In this document: positions 1 through 8,882 of the stretch, piece after piece
Layout: each line of letters begins with the position of its first letter
How positions within the stretch are numbered: the first letter of the stretch is position 1
Origin: Candidatus Tepidiaquacellales bacterium UBA6667
GTDB taxonomy: Bacteria > Bacteroidota > Ignavibacteria > Tepidaquicellales > Tepidaquicellaceae
Reading direction: 5' to 3'
Assembly (NCBI GenBank): GCA_002455255.1
Contig: DKKL01000044.1
Span: 15,925-56,312, forward strand
Length of the DNA: 40,388 nucleotides
The notes under the pieces: model-generated
Database searches by the model: none
What the model saw: only the letters and a program-made list of their open reading frames with translations
What the model was told of the DNA's origin: nothing
Program-made: the position numbers and the translations under genes

Positions 1-524
1 TAGAGCCGGGCTATATTGAGTTTAAAGATTTCAGAGGAAATTTATTTTTTTACAAAATTGGCGGAAAAGTGTTTTTAATTATGGCTTTGTCACTGGTGAT
101 AGGAGTTGCCGGTATTGTATTCTTTATATTATTAAAACCAAAAGAAACTAACCTAATTTCAAAAACAGAAAAAAAAGTTTCATCAAGTTCTAATTACAAA
201 TTTAATGTAGTAGATGAAGATATTAAAAAATCTGATTATGTGATAACCGTTTTAACGTCAAAATTACCTGATGATACTATAAAAGTTAAAAATTTTGAAT
301 TATATAAAAAATATTCAGAGAATAAAAAATTGCAGAATCTTGAGATAAATTATTTTAACGACAGTTTAACGGCAGTGAAATATTTTGGGAAGAAGATTGT
401 ACCTCCAAAAAAAGCAACAGGTAACTTGAATAATTTATTATATGTATTTAAATTTGACAAGAAAAATAACAGGTCAAGATTATATAAATATGAAAACGGT
501 GCTTTAGTAATTATGAAGCAGTGA
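1..524 (+). CDS. 3' end of an unidentified membrane-anchored protein (partial)
   Basis: The reading frame is open to the left edge of the window (from base 3, Glu-Pro-Gly-Tyr onward), so this is the C-terminal part of a longer protein and the GTG at 69 or ATG at 81 need not be the true start. One strong transmembrane segment (about VFLIMALSLVIGVAGIVFFILL) is followed by a polar, Lys/Asn/Ser-rich domain of about 125 residues with no cysteines and no family motif I recognise. The layout suggests a cytoplasmic or regulatory part upstream of the window, one membrane pass, then a soluble domain. It ends in TGA at 522-524, just before a bidirectional terminator. No function can be assigned. Confidence 0.6.
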   Translation, partial: EPGYIEFKDFRGNLFFYKIGGKVFLIMALSLVIGVAGIVFFILLKPKETNLISKTEKKVSSSSNYKFNVVDEDIKKSDYVITVLTSKLPDDTIKVKNFELYKKYSENKKLQNLEINYFNDSLTAVKYFGKKIVPPKKATGNLNNLLYVFKFDKKNNRSRLYKYENGALVIMKQ

Positions 525-545
525 TTATCTTTCAAATGAATTCAA

Positions 546-573
546 AAAAAAGCCGGTTAAAAACCGGCTTTTT
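546..573. terminator. Bidirectional intrinsic terminator
   Basis: Perfect hairpin: A-run plus GCCGGTT (546-558), a 3-nt loop, and AACCGGC plus T-run (562-573). It has an A-tract on one side and a T-tract on the other, so it works on both strands. It sits between two convergent genes, the + strand membrane protein and the - strand metalloprotease. Confidence 0.9.
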
Positions 574-588
574 AAATTTAAAGCAATT

Positions 589-2337
589 TTATTTTAAGAG
601 AATCATTTTCCGAATTTCTCTGTGATTAACAGAGTTATCTCCAACTTTAACTGCATCTAATCTGTAGAAATAAACTCCGCTCGATAAGTTAAACTCAGCA
701 GCACTGAACTGATAGCTGAATGTCCCTTCATTGAATATCTGATTGCTTAGTAAAGTTGTAATTTCCCTACCTGAAATATCATATACTTTTAAAGTTACGA
801 TTGAACTTACAGGTAATGAGAATTTGAAATTTGTAACAGGATTGAAAGGGTTTGGGAAATTCTGAGTTAAAGCAAAAACAGAAGGTCTTTCAGAAGAATT
901 TAAAATCTGATTGAAGCAACCTGAAGTTGAATACCATTTTCTAATTGTATCACCCGGTAACGGACCAAAACCTTTTGTAAAATCAACACCGCCACCTTGA
1001 GCGACAGTCCACAAGTGGCAATAGCTCATAATAGTTCCACGAGTAGGTCTTGGGTTTGAAAAACAAAAACCACCTTCAGCATTATAACAGGAATCAATAG
1101 CACCGTTAGTAATACCCGGTGAGGTAGGCCATCTGCAAGCATGAGTATGATAAGAACCAAAGTTATGTCCCATTTCGTGAGCAACAACATTAACGGGCCA
1201 TGAATATATTGGATAAGTTGAAATTGTCGATGGATAAATATTACTAAAAGCAAATCTTCCAAAGTGTTCAGTTGAACTGTAAGATTGGCAAAGAGCATTT
1301 ATCCAAGCGATACCACCGAGATTATTCTGTCTTGTTGATAACAAGTGAGCTAAACTTCCAAAAAAATTATCCTGATTTCTCTGACCGAACAACTGAAGAA
1401 TATCATAAGAATCGTTAAATCCTGAATAAGGATCATTCCCTGTCCAAGTTAATATTTCAGAAACAGTAATAGGAATTGATTCGTTATTATAAATTGTTGC
1501 AACTGAATTATACATTGCGGTTACATAGTTAGCAACGGCACTTAAGTTTGATGCAAAATCGAGATACATTCTGTAATCACATTCAAAATAACTTCTCACA
1601 GGAGCAACAGCAACAGAGTTATCAGTTTCACCATGTGAATGGTTTGAATGATTTTGAATATTTTTTTGATCTTTATATTTTATCAAATCAAGTTTATCTT
1701 CTTTTCCGTCAACAGAGCATTTAAACCCGCTTAACACGGTTAAATCAAAATCATTGATCAAAACATAATCTGTAGTATTTAAATTATCTCTCTGAACTTT
1801 TCCGATATTATAATTTCCGGATTCATCTGAAACAAGACCATAAAATTCATTTTCAAAAATGCTTACAGACGCAACAGAGTTTACATTACCTTTTATAATA
1901 CCTCTGTAATATACACCGGGAGTATAACTTACAGTCTGTTTTCCGTTTGGTGTTTGAGCTGTCATTCTGAACTGAGGGTCAATGATATCAACTTTAATAA
2001 GTGATAACTCCATAGACCTGTCATTTTCAACAGGGATAATAAGATTCAGATTTTCAGATTTTGTATCATATAACCTTCTAAGCTGAGTTTTATTCAATTC
2101 TATTGAGGTATGTTTACTTGCAATATTTGATATACCCGGAGCATCTCTATCAGTTACGGTAAATAAATCTGAAACAGAATTTGAAACAGTTGATTTAGAT
2201 TTTAAATCGAGTGCTGTTTTGTTTTCAAAATTTTTAAAGTTTATATCTTTAATTTCTGTTTTAGAATTTTCAGGTAAAAAAGAAATGACTAATAAAAGAA
2301 CAGCTAAAACCGGTATAAAGTATATTAATTTTCTCAT
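589..2337 (-). CDS. Secreted metzincin (M12B-like) zinc metalloprotease with T9SS sorting domain
   Basis: A 582-residue exported protease. It has an N-terminal signal segment (residues 1-20), a propeptide-like region, and a metzincin catalytic domain. The zinc motif HEMGHNFGSYH lies near 387-397, with the catalytic Glu at 388 and a Met-turn IMSYC near 436-440. Several cysteines around 401-440 and 474 suggest disulphides, as in reprolysin-type enzymes. The last ~90 residues are a type A T9SS C-terminal domain (QNFPNPFNPVTNFKF, then SGVYFYRL and a basic end), so the protein should cross the outer membrane by T9SS and be released or anchored at the surface. A strong SD lies inside the end of the preceding lipocalin-like gene, only 2 nt upstream, so the two are probably co-expressed. 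The substrate is unknown. Confidence 0.9.
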   Translation of the reverse strand: MRKLIYFIPVLAVLLLVISFLPENSKTEIKDINFKNFENKTALDLKSKSTVSNSVSDLFTVTDRDAPGISNIASKHTSIELNKTQLRRLYDTKSENLNLIIPVENDRSMELSLIKVDIIDPQFRMTAQTPNGKQTVSYTPGVYYRGIIKGNVNSVASVSIFENEFYGLVSDESGNYNIGKVQRDNLNTTDYVLINDFDLTVLSGFKCSVDGKEDKLDLIKYKDQKNIQNHSNHSHGETDNSVAVAPVRSYFECDYRMYLDFASNLSAVANYVTAMYNSVATIYNNESIPITVSEILTWTGNDPYSGFNDSYDILQLFGQRNQDNFFGSLAHLLSTRQNNLGGIAWINALCQSYSSTEHFGRFAFSNIYPSTISTYPIYSWPVNVVAHEMGHNFGSYHTHACRWPTSPGITNGAIDSCYNAEGGFCFSNPRPTRGTIMSYCHLWTVAQGGGVDFTKGFGPLPGDTIRKWYSTSGCFNQILNSSERPSVFALTQNFPNPFNPVTNFKFSLPVSSIVTLKVYDISGREITTLLSNQIFNEGTFSYQFSAAEFNLSSGVYFYRLDAVKVGDNSVNHREIRKMILLK

Positions 2338-2339
2338 AT

Positions 2340-2777
2340 TTAGTCCTCCGATGAATTTTTAATTGAGTTTCCTGATTTGGAAACATTGTCAGTTGTTATA
2401 ATCTTATTATATTCAAGTCTGCGATTAACATTTATACCTGTTAATTTAACCTTTGAAGTTGTTAACTCATCTATTCTGTATTGAATGTTTGAATTAAGAT
2501 ATGTGAGTTTTACCTGATCAGCCGAATAACTTCTGCTTATAGTAGAAGAGCCGGGACAGGTAAGCTGTGCAGTTCCTGAACTCAAAAATTCAACTTGCTC
2601 ATTCAGGCATATATCCTGAAGACTTCCTTCCATACGGACAAGTTGCCATTTACCGAGCAATTGCTGATTTACCGAACCACCTTCAATCAGATTTTCACAT
2701 TCCTGTGCGGATGTAGATAAATATATCAAACTGCCTACAATCAGAAATATTTTAAAGTTATGGAAAATTTTATTCAT
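2340..2777 (-). CDS. Small secreted lipocalin-like domain protein
   Basis: A 145-residue protein with an N-terminal signal segment ending near Ser-Ala-Gln (about residue 25). The motif LLGKWQLV near 40-47 is the opening strand of the lipocalin-like domains common in Bacteroidota, followed by short beta strands and a pair of cysteines (near 57 and 74). The last ~20 residues are polar and probably disordered. Lipocalin-like proteins usually bind small hydrophobic ligands, but nothing here indicates the ligand. It lies 2 nt upstream of the T9SS metalloprotease and downstream of the M14 carboxypeptidase on the same strand. A chaperone or inhibitor role for the protease is possible but is only a guess from position. 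Confidence 0.7.
   Translation of the reverse strand: MNKIFHNFKIFLIVGSLIYLSTSAQECENLIEGGSVNQQLLGKWQLVRMEGSLQDICLNEQVEFLSSGTAQLTCPGSSTISRSYSADQVKLTYLNSNIQYRIDELTTSKVKLTGINVNRRLEYNKIITTDNVSKSGNSIKNSSED
2344..2349 (-). promoter_or_regulatory. Strong Shine-Dalgarno of the metalloprotease gene
   Basis: On the - strand this reads GGAGGA, 6 nt before the ATG at 2337. It lies within the last codons of the upstream lipocalin-like gene, which supports translational linkage of the pair. Strong SDs are uncommon in this window. Confidence 0.75.
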
Positions 2778-2863
2778 AAGATTTTATTTTAGTTTTCTGA
2801 ACTTCTCAATTTAAATACCATTTAATGATTTTAAGTTTCATTTTTAAGTGGATGATTGAGTTT

Positions 2864-5296
2864 TTATTTTAAAAGTATAAGTTTTTTAATTTCTGAAAAA
2901 TCTTCAGTTTTTAATTTATAAAAATATGTTCCGCTTGAAAGATTAAAAGCATTCCACTTAACAATATATTTACCTGATGACATTTCAGAATTTATCAAAG
3001 TTGAGATTAGCTTTCCTGTAATATCAAATATTTCAAGAGATACTTTTGTTTTTCCTGTTTTTATTCCTGACGGAATTGAAAAGGATATACTTGTTTCAGG
3101 ATTAAACGGATTAGGATAATTTTGCAAGAGTTCAAATTTATCCGGTAATATATCAGAAATGGTTTTAATATCAGTTAACTGAGTTTTATAATCAACTACT
3201 CTGAAATTATCAATATATAATCCATCACCGGGAACACTTGAATTAGTAAAATATGTGAATCTGATTCTGAGTCTTTGACCGATATAAGATGATAAATTTA
3301 TTTGTTCATTAACCCAAGCTTTAATATTAGTATAAGAAGGCTGTCCTCCGACAGTTACAGTATATTTTCCCGGCATATTAATCCACGTAGAACCAAAATT
3401 TGTGCTGACAGAAATTCTCGCGTAATCAGAATTAGTTTGAATAGCATATTTAATATCAAATTCAATTCTTGGATTCACTGTGTTAGTTAAATTAATAGTA
3501 TCGTTTAACAGGAATACGTTATTAGTTGAATTTCTTGAATTACCATATCTTGAATCCGCAAAAGATTTAGTTCCTGTGTAGCTTGCAACATAAGAAGAAT
3601 CCCACATTAGCCCTGTACCTGTTTTAGTCCATTTAGCAGTTCCGTTTTCAGCGTTGTCAGAAAATTTTATATCTGCAGCCCCAACATAAAAAGAAACAGT
3701 ATCTCGTGAAGAAACAACACCTTCTTCAGTAGTTGTAATCATAATTTTTACTTCATCACCGGGATTTGCAGTATTTGAAACTATAAATTTAAAAGGATTT
3801 GCAGAATTATTTCGAATTGTTCTTGCAGAGATACTATCAAAGTTGGTATGAGAAACTAAAGGACTAATAAGACCGGAAAGCTGACTTAAAGTAACAATTA
3901 CATTTTTTGATGCTTTTGATAAACCTTTGTTTTTAATATCAACCTGCATTGAAACCGTGTCGCCTCTATAACCCCATCCTTTACCAAGAAGTTTATAACT
4001 TTGGAAATCAGCAAATGCACCGCTTACCCAAGTAAGATATTTATAAGAAAAAATATTTTCACTACAAGTAGCTATGATAGTATTTGAAGCGGGCCAGAAT
4101 CCCGAGCCGCCAAGTTCAGGTGTCCAGCAATAAGTACCGCGAGAATGTAGGAAATCCCGAGTAGTTCCGCTGGAATAATAATCGAGCATTTCTATCACTG
4201 TTCCATACAGATAATTATTCGAAGGAGCAAAGTCTCCTGAAAATTCAGAATAAACTTCATAAGAAACTGCAGTATCAGTGTAACCATATGGGTTTAAATA
4301 TCTTCCCGCTACAGAGTGAACAGAGAAAGCAATTTTTGGATTGATTTGATTTACAAGGTTCACAATTGCCTGAGTTTCAGGTTCGGAATTAAAAGCAGAA
4401 CCTCTGTAAGTATCACTGCAAGGGTCATTGCTGGAACCGGAGTTTACTCCCCATCCATAACTATAGTTACGATTGAGGTCAACTCCGAAACAATTACCAC
4501 CGTTATTTTTTCTGTTTTTTCTCCAGTTCCCGCCACCATTGGGATTTGTAGTTTGATTATAAACATACCCATCAGGATTTACAACCGGGACTATAAAAAT
4601 TTCTCTATTATTAACAAGATGACTGACTTCTGCATTAGTTGAATAATTGTCGAGGAGATAATTTATATAATACATAAGAGAAGCCATAGATACCGGCTCT
4701 CTGGCGTGATGAAGAGCGTCAAAGTAAACGGAAGGTTCATTAGACGATTCATTAACATCAGGGTTATCTGAAATTTTAACCATCCAAATCGTTCTGCCTT
4801 CGACTGAAGTTCCAATATTTTGTTTAACTGTTATAAGATTAGGATATTGCAATCTGAAAGAATCAAGTTCCTGAACAACCTGAGCGTAAGTATAAAAACC
4901 ACCCATAGCTCCAAGTTCGAAGCCGTCAATTCCATCGCTTCTCATTTGTTGATATGAAGCATCCAACTCTTGCGAAGTTGGCTCTTGTCTGTTTTTATAA
5001 AATTCATCAGTATCCGGGACAATTAAAGAGTAATCCAGACCGGTATTATCAAGGCGGTGCAGTTCTGCCTGATTTATTGTTAAATTAATTCCCGATTGCA
5101 CATCACCTGTATAATGGTCAACTGTGATACCAGCCATTTGCAGTCTTTGAACATCATCGGGAGAATTTAATTTTATATTTACTTCGGAATATTTTTCATA
5201 CGGATTTTTGTCATAATTTTGATTGAAATCAAAACTGATGATAAGAACAGGAATGAGAACTAATGCGAAGAACTTAAGAACATTATGAAAAGACAT
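2864..5296 (-). CDS. Secreted M14 zinc carboxypeptidase with T9SS sorting domain
   Basis: An 810-residue exported peptidase. After a signal segment (1-22) and a pro-region comes an M14 catalytic domain (about 135-425). The zinc ligands are His197 and Glu200 in HHARE and His327 in AFSVHS; the carboxylate-binding Asn/Arg pair is in DLNRNY (275-276), and the catalytic Glu394 is in TPELGG. A beta domain with CARDB-like character follows (about 440-540), then a jelly-roll-like carbohydrate- or protein-binding domain (about 545-700). A T9SS type A C-terminal domain closes it (QNYPNPFNPETS...SSGTYFYKLKT, ending KKLILLK). All catalytic residues are present, so it should be active at the cell surface or outside. 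It lies upstream of the lipocalin-like and metzincin genes on the same strand, making a small group of secreted peptidases. Confidence 0.93.
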   Translation of the reverse strand: MSFHNVLKFFALVLIPVLIISFDFNQNYDKNPYEKYSEVNIKLNSPDDVQRLQMAGITVDHYTGDVQSGINLTINQAELHRLDNTGLDYSLIVPDTDEFYKNRQEPTSQELDASYQQMRSDGIDGFELGAMGGFYTYAQVVQELDSFRLQYPNLITVKQNIGTSVEGRTIWMVKISDNPDVNESSNEPSVYFDALHHAREPVSMASLMYYINYLLDNYSTNAEVSHLVNNREIFIVPVVNPDGYVYNQTTNPNGGGNWRKNRKNNGGNCFGVDLNRNYSYGWGVNSGSSNDPCSDTYRGSAFNSEPETQAIVNLVNQINPKIAFSVHSVAGRYLNPYGYTDTAVSYEVYSEFSGDFAPSNNYLYGTVIEMLDYYSSGTTRDFLHSRGTYCWTPELGGSGFWPASNTIIATCSENIFSYKYLTWVSGAFADFQSYKLLGKGWGYRGDTVSMQVDIKNKGLSKASKNVIVTLSQLSGLISPLVSHTNFDSISARTIRNNSANPFKFIVSNTANPGDEVKIMITTTEEGVVSSRDTVSFYVGAADIKFSDNAENGTAKWTKTGTGLMWDSSYVASYTGTKSFADSRYGNSRNSTNNVFLLNDTINLTNTVNPRIEFDIKYAIQTNSDYARISVSTNFGSTWINMPGKYTVTVGGQPSYTNIKAWVNEQINLSSYIGQRLRIRFTYFTNSSVPGDGLYIDNFRVVDYKTQLTDIKTISDILPDKFELLQNYPNPFNPETSISFSIPSGIKTGKTKVSLEIFDITGKLISTLINSEMSSGKYIVKWNAFNLSSGTYFYKLKTEDFSEIKKLILLK

Positions 5297-5347
5297 TATT
5301 ATATATTTATTTGCGATAAATTAAACAAAAAATTTGCAAAAAATTAA

Positions 5348-6973
5348 TTAAAAATTAGGAATATATTTGAATCCTATGTCGAAATTTTTCTGCCGAGTAA
5401 AGTTGATTACCTCACTTTGAGAATTATAAACCGGAGTAAATGCCTGTTTAAAATTAGAAACCAAAGCAAGACCATCTGCAAGTTTATAAAGAATTTCAAG
5501 CTGGACAAAAGTATTTTCGTTAACTGCAAAAAGTTGATTTTTTTGAATTTTAGTTTTGTTGAATTTACCGTTTAATTTAACTCTGTCAAATATTAATGGT
5601 GTACTCATAAAAATATTAAATTCATTACCGATGCTGTCAAGTTCGTTAAGTTTATATCCTATATCAATAAGGAAATCACCTTTGAAATTATCACCGGAAA
5701 TTTTATTATTATCCTGAATTAATATTTTAAGACCTATATTAAAACCACTTGTAGAAGAGAATACCCTATCAAGTGTAAGGGCTTTTGAGTTAAGAATATA
5801 GGCACCGTTTGTATTTTGAGAAACATTATATCTGTCAATTTCATAGTTAGAGTTGAAATAACCTGAAATAAATTTATCAGATGTTTGAAATCTATTGAAT
5901 TTAAAATTGATTCCAATATTTCTTGACTGGCTAAGACTTCCTGCAAAATTAAAAAGAGCACCGATTGACCACTCGTTACCGAAACTTAGAATTTTCGTAA
6001 TATCACCGAATAAACCAAGATTAAAATCATCTCTTACCCATTCGGCAAGAATATTACCACCAACAATATTAATGCTGCCGTTATTCACAAGAGGAGCACC
6101 GGTAAGAGTATCAATTCTTGTAACACCGGCAAACTCATTGAAGTCACCGGCATAAGTTGCTTCGGCATAAAAATTTATTTTATCTTTGTTTCTTCTGTAA
6201 CTTACACCGTACATATCATCACCGGAACCGGGTTGAAGTTTATATAATAAATCAGCCATTACAACAGGTCTGCTTGTGATATCACTTGTGTATAAAGAAA
6301 CTTCAACAGGAATTTTATTGTCAAAAGGAAGATTGTAAGATTTTACAAATAGACCGTTTCTTCTGTCATCAAAACCTCTTGAGTTGAAATAACTGTTCAT
6401 AATACTTCCAAAACCTGTTGTAACACCGGTATGAGTTTCGCCGGATAGCTGAGAATTTTCTTTGAATAGAATATAGTAAGCACCTTTTTTGAAATATTCA
6501 AAATCAATAGTTTCAAGAATTTTAGCAGCACTTACTTTATCAAAATCTTTAAAATCCTTAATGAATCTGCCGAAGAAAGCACCATTTACAGGACTCATAC
6601 GGATTGGGACATCAACAGTAAAAAGCATAAACTCACTGAATCCGTCTTCAACATAGTTTTCATTCCAATAATCATATTTTTCATTTTTTGTGTATTTGAA
6701 ATATTCAAAGTGAGGTTTATAGTTGACATAACCAGTTGAGTCAACGAGGGATGCACCGAAATTTCCGAACTTGAAAGCTACATCAGACCCTGAGCGTGAA
6801 ACAGAATTTTTTTCATTCAGATCAAGATTGGATTTTTTATTATCCGTTGGTTCGTATCGGATTACCGGTTTTTTGTCATCATTGAGTTGTAATGCGTATT
6901 GATTTGTGCTTTGCGAGAAAGCATTTACAGAAAAGAAAAAAATAATAATAAAAGGAGTAAAGAATTTTTTCAT
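5348..6973 (-). CDS. Predicted outer-membrane beta-barrel protein, family not recognised
   Basis: A 541-residue protein with a clear signal peptide (MKKFFTPFIIIFFFSVNAFSQ, cleavage near 21). The rest is rich in alternating polar and aromatic/hydrophobic segments typical of barrel strands. It ends in a strand with terminal Phe (FDIGFKYIPNF), the usual signal for outer-membrane insertion. There are no cysteines or catalytic motifs. The first ~100 mature residues look more soluble, so it may be a short domain plus a barrel. It lies downstream of prfA by 74 nt on the same strand. The export of T9SS substrates from this neighbourhood does not by itself link the two. Function unknown. Confidence 0.75.
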   Translation of the reverse strand: MKKFFTPFIIIFFFSVNAFSQSTNQYALQLNDDKKPVIRYEPTDNKKSNLDLNEKNSVSRSGSDVAFKFGNFGASLVDSTGYVNYKPHFEYFKYTKNEKYDYWNENYVEDGFSEFMLFTVDVPIRMSPVNGAFFGRFIKDFKDFDKVSAAKILETIDFEYFKKGAYYILFKENSQLSGETHTGVTTGFGSIMNSYFNSRGFDDRRNGLFVKSYNLPFDNKIPVEVSLYTSDITSRPVVMADLLYKLQPGSGDDMYGVSYRRNKDKINFYAEATYAGDFNEFAGVTRIDTLTGAPLVNNGSINIVGGNILAEWVRDDFNLGLFGDITKILSFGNEWSIGALFNFAGSLSQSRNIGINFKFNRFQTSDKFISGYFNSNYEIDRYNVSQNTNGAYILNSKALTLDRVFSSTSGFNIGLKILIQDNNKISGDNFKGDFLIDIGYKLNELDSIGNEFNIFMSTPLIFDRVKLNGKFNKTKIQKNQLFAVNENTFVQLEILYKLADGLALVSNFKQAFTPVYNSQSEVINFTRQKNFDIGFKYIPNF

Positions 6974-7047
6974 TTATTTGATTTTGATTTACAATATTTT
7001 TTTAAAATACAAAGTTGGTAATAAAGTTTCAGAAAACTTAAAAAAAA

Positions 7048-8121
7048 TTATTTTGATTCTTCGAGCAGAAGTTCAGCTCTGTAAGCAGTTTTTAGTTTAT
7101 CAATTACTTCTTCGATATCACCTTCCATAATATCCGTAAGATTATAAAGAGTTAAACCAATCCTATGGTCAGTTAAACGATTTTGCGGAAAATTGTAAGT
7201 TCTGATTTTATCGCTGCGATCTCCGGATTTAACCTGTAGTTTTCTTTTCGATGAAAGTTCTTTTTCTCTTTTGGCAAGTTCACTTTCATAGATTCTCGAA
7301 CGCAATACTTTCATAGCTTTCAGTTTATTTTTCAACTGAGAGCGTTCATCTTGACATTGAACGACAACCCCGCTTGGAATATGTGTGATACGAACAGCCG
7401 TTTCTACTTTATTAACATTTTGTCCACCCGCTCCACCAGCTCTGTAAACATCAATTTTCAGATCGTTATCATTAATATCAACATCAAAATCATCTGCCTC
7501 AGGTAATACTGCGACTGAAGCAGCAGAGGTATGTACACGACCGTTAGCTTCAGTTTTTGGAACACGCTGAACACGATGAACACCGCTTTCAAATTTTAAA
7601 TTTCCATATACATTTTTCCCGGAAACATTAACGATAACTTCTTTTAAACTTCCAGGTGTAGAACCTTCGCTATACTCCATTACTTCAGATTTCCACCCGA
7701 TTTTTTCAAAATATCTTGAATACATTCTGTAAAGCTCGGCAGCAAACAGACCTGCTTCTTCCCCACCTGTTCCTGCTCTGATTTCAAGTATTGCGTTTTT
7801 GCTGTCTTCCGGATCGTTAGGGATTAATAATTCTTTAATTTCGTTTTCGAGAGAGATTAATTTTTCTTCAAGTTGGGTTTGTTCTTCTTTAGCGAGGTCA
7901 ATAAGTTCGCTGTCATTAGAATCAGAGATTAAATCTTTGTTTTCTGAAAACTGATTTTTTAGTTTAATGTATTTGTTATAAGCATTGACGATATCAGTTA
8001 GGTCAGAATATTCTTTTGAAATATCTCTATATCTTTTTTGGTCTTGTGTAACATCGGGATTTGCAAGCAGTTCAGAAAGTTCCGCATATCTAATCTTTAC
8101 TTTTTCTAACTTATCAAACAT
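7048..8121 (-). CDS. prfA: Peptide chain release factor 1
   Basis: A class I release factor of 357 residues, normal length for RF1. It recognises UAA/UAG in the ribosomal A site and triggers peptidyl-tRNA hydrolysis. The N-terminal coiled-coil domain (1-100) is followed by the PCRF domain. The codon-recognition tripeptide is PKT (188-190, within HRVQRVPKTEANGRVHTS), the PxT form that separates RF1 from the SPF form of RF2. The catalytic GGQ is at 232-234 (AGGAGGQNVNK). It starts at ATG, 6 nt after the stop of a small membrane-protein gene, so the two are probably co-transcribed. No prmC methyltransferase gene lies next to it. Confidence 0.98.
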   Translation of the reverse strand: MFDKLEKVKIRYAELSELLANPDVTQDQKRYRDISKEYSDLTDIVNAYNKYIKLKNQFSENKDLISDSNDSELIDLAKEEQTQLEEKLISLENEIKELLIPNDPEDSKNAILEIRAGTGGEEAGLFAAELYRMYSRYFEKIGWKSEVMEYSEGSTPGSLKEVIVNVSGKNVYGNLKFESGVHRVQRVPKTEANGRVHTSAASVAVLPEADDFDVDINDNDLKIDVYRAGGAGGQNVNKVETAVRITHIPSGVVVQCQDERSQLKNKLKAMKVLRSRIYESELAKREKELSSKRKLQVKSGDRSDKIRTYNFPQNRLTDHRIGLTLYNLTDIMEGDIEEVIDKLKTAYRAELLLEESK

Positions 8122-8127
8122 ATTTAA

Positions 8128-8505
8128 TTAATAGATTCCTTTATCTTTAAGAAAAGCAATGTTTTCTTCTTTTTTAAGATTTTGTAAAATTAAAATACCG
8201 AAAACAAGACTAATTATATTTCCGGTAACGATAGAGATAATATCAAATATCGCTGCGTTATACATAGTTTTATAAGTATCGGGAGCGTTGAGAGTATTTA
8301 GTTTATTGTAAGCAATAAAATCCATAACACAAGCCACGATATTTATAATCGGGATGATAACTACGAAGCAACCTGTTCCGCACGAGAAAATACCGGCGAT
8401 GACACCGCTGAAAAGCAGCGAAGTGCCTATGCCGAAGAAGTAGCAGATATGTAGAATTGCAGAGATTAAGAAAAAAGTTTTAGCTGTTTTTAAGTCTTGA
8501 GTCAT
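8128..8505 (-). CDS. Small polytopic membrane protein of unknown function
   Basis: A 125-residue protein with about four hydrophobic helices (roughly 10-30, 33-57, 50-62 as a continuous hydrophobic block, and 85-108). It has a short polar loop with Asn/Thr/Lys between the third and fourth, and a lysine-rich cytoplasmic tail. Two cysteines in FSCGTGCFV sit inside a membrane segment. No family was recognised. It ends 6 nt before prfA and probably shares its transcript; the leader contains the hairpin at 8610-8624. Confidence 0.6.
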   Translation of the reverse strand: MTQDLKTAKTFFLISAILHICYFFGIGTSLLFSGVIAGIFSCGTGCFVVIIPIINIVACVMDFIAYNKLNTLNAPDTYKTMYNAAIFDIISIVTGNIISLVFGILILQNLKKEENIAFLKDKGIY

Positions 8506-8609
8506 AATAGTTTTTTATAAGAGCATACGATATAATTGGGATTGAGTTTAAACAAAATTGTCAGAAAATGTTGAAAAACAGATTTGAATTACCCCTATAA
8601 AATAAAAAA

Positions 8610-8624
8610 GGGGCTCCTCGCCCC
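8610..8624 (-). terminator. GC-rich hairpin with U-tract on the minus strand (second terminator or leader attenuator)
   Basis: Stem GGGGC (8610-8614) and GCCCC (8620-8624) with a 5-nt loop. On the - strand it is followed by a run of six T. It lies about 210 bp beyond the terminator at 8829-8851 and about 105 bp before the next - strand gene. It is either a back-up terminator or an attenuator in the leader of the membrane protein/prfA unit. Confidence 0.6.
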
Positions 8625-8828
8625 AGTACAAAGATACAAAAAAAGGAAGAATAAAGGAATGGTAAACCCGTTCTTTAATTTTTAAAAATTCGTAACCCAT
8701 TAAAACGATTGCGAACTTCACCACGAATTAAGCTAATTACACAAATGATAAAAATTTGTATTTAAAGATAAAATAAAAATAAAATTTTATGTTTTTAAAT
8801 GTTAGTTTCAATCATATAGATAAAAAAC

Positions 8829-8851
8829 AAAAGGGGCCGAAAGCCCCTTTT
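8829..8851. terminator. Intrinsic terminator after the DUF5684-like gene
   Basis: Stem AAAAGGGGC (8829-8837) and GCCCCTTTT (8843-8851) with loop CGAAA. It lies 31 bp past the stop of the - strand gene at 8883 and has T-rich sequence following on that strand. The symmetric A/T flanks would allow it to work in both directions. Confidence 0.88.
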
Positions 8852-8882
8852 ATATGAAAGAAAAAAATTTTAGATATTTTTA

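Larger units (their letters stand above)
8506..8882. other. Intergenic region with two terminator-like hairpins and a short degenerate repeat
   Basis: About 377 bases without a credible gene. It holds the terminators at 8829-8851 and 8610-8624 and, between them, AT-rich sequence. At 8722-8748 three consecutive 9-mers resemble each other (CACGAATTA, AGCTAATTA, CACAAATGA). The promoter of the small membrane protein/prfA unit should lie between 8506 and 8610, but I could not identify a convincing TAnnTTTG box there. Confidence 0.5.

Noticed and set aside
1026..1298. Open frame of 90 codons on the minus strand inside the metalloprotease gene
   Set aside because: It lies in another frame of a gene with a complete catalytic motif, has no start signal or domain, and is explained as a shadow.
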